DNA from: an uncultured Collinsella sp.
Lineage (GTDB): Bacteria > Actinomycetota > Coriobacteriia > Coriobacteriales > Coriobacteriaceae
Reading direction: 5' to 3'
DNA: 13,766 nt
Assembly: GCA_900547835.1 (NCBI GenBank)
Contig: URIJ01000037.1
Location: 1-13,766, forward strand
Part shown: in pieces, positions 13,712 through 13,766 of the stretch
Layout of the letters: every line of letters starts with the position of its first letter
Position numbering within the stretch: the stretch's first letter is position 1
Notes under the pieces: model-generated
The model's input: only the letters and a program-made list of their open reading frames with translations
What the model was told of the DNA's origin: nothing
Database searches by the model: none
Made by a program: the position numbers and the translations under genes

Positions 13712-13766
13712 GGGCCGCCTCCGGGCGGGTTGCCTTGGTCTGAGAAGTGGGCTTCGCGAACTTCTC
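13712..13766. repeat. Two-hairpin intergenic repeat, copy 2 (runs to window edge)
   Basis: Second copy of the element at 13522-13575, same orientation, start to start 190 bases apart. It differs by CC to GG before the TCT and by one extra T after the first hairpin. Both hairpins are preserved. The window ends exactly at the end of the shared part, so it is unknown whether the homology continues. Confidence 0.85.

Noticed and set aside
13500..13766. tRNA or other classical RNA gene after xfp
   Set aside because: No cloverleaf or T-loop motif is visible; the structure is explained by the two-hairpin repeats.

Overview
The window looks like chromosome from a high-GC Gram-positive gut actinobacterium of the Coriobacteriia, most like Collinsella. 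This rests on the gene mix (phosphoketolase with a LacI regulator, long-form GalE, MurB, a Tat-exported coiled-coil CHAP hydrolase), the GC-rich codon use and the GC-rich IS21 elements. The genus is an inference from style, not from a database match.

Left third (1 to about 3030) is an insertion-sequence graveyard. It opens inside the istB of one IS21-family element, whose right end lies near 480-535. A second, different IS21-family element follows. Its istA has lost its front half at exactly that junction, while its istB is intact. After its right end (2299-2343) comes a decayed IS1595-type transposase with two frame breaks, one lying beside a perfect 26-bp inverted repeat.

The middle (3189-5148, minus strand) is a two-gene operon with visibly lower GC. 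An ABC/OLD-type AAA ATPase is followed, with overlapping stop and start, by a small Cys-rich protein carrying a PD-(D/E)XK-like nuclease signature. This is the best candidate for a poorly described defence system. Its right border (5350-5754) is the left end of an IS3-family element with a truncated orfA that runs into the terminator of galE.

The right half (5797-13766) is ordinary chromosome: galE (minus), a Tat-exported coiled-coil/CHAP cell-wall hydrolase (plus), murB (minus), a LacI-family regulator (plus) and a phosphoketolase gene (xfp, plus). The regulator probably acts on xfp, because two AAAACGTTTT palindromes spaced 21 bp apart lie just upstream of the xfp promoter. As given, xfp is broken by one missing G near 11748. 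Intergenic spaces here hold strong structured elements: a 131-bp palindromic element after the CHAP gene, hairpins after galE, and two copies of a two-hairpin repeat after xfp.
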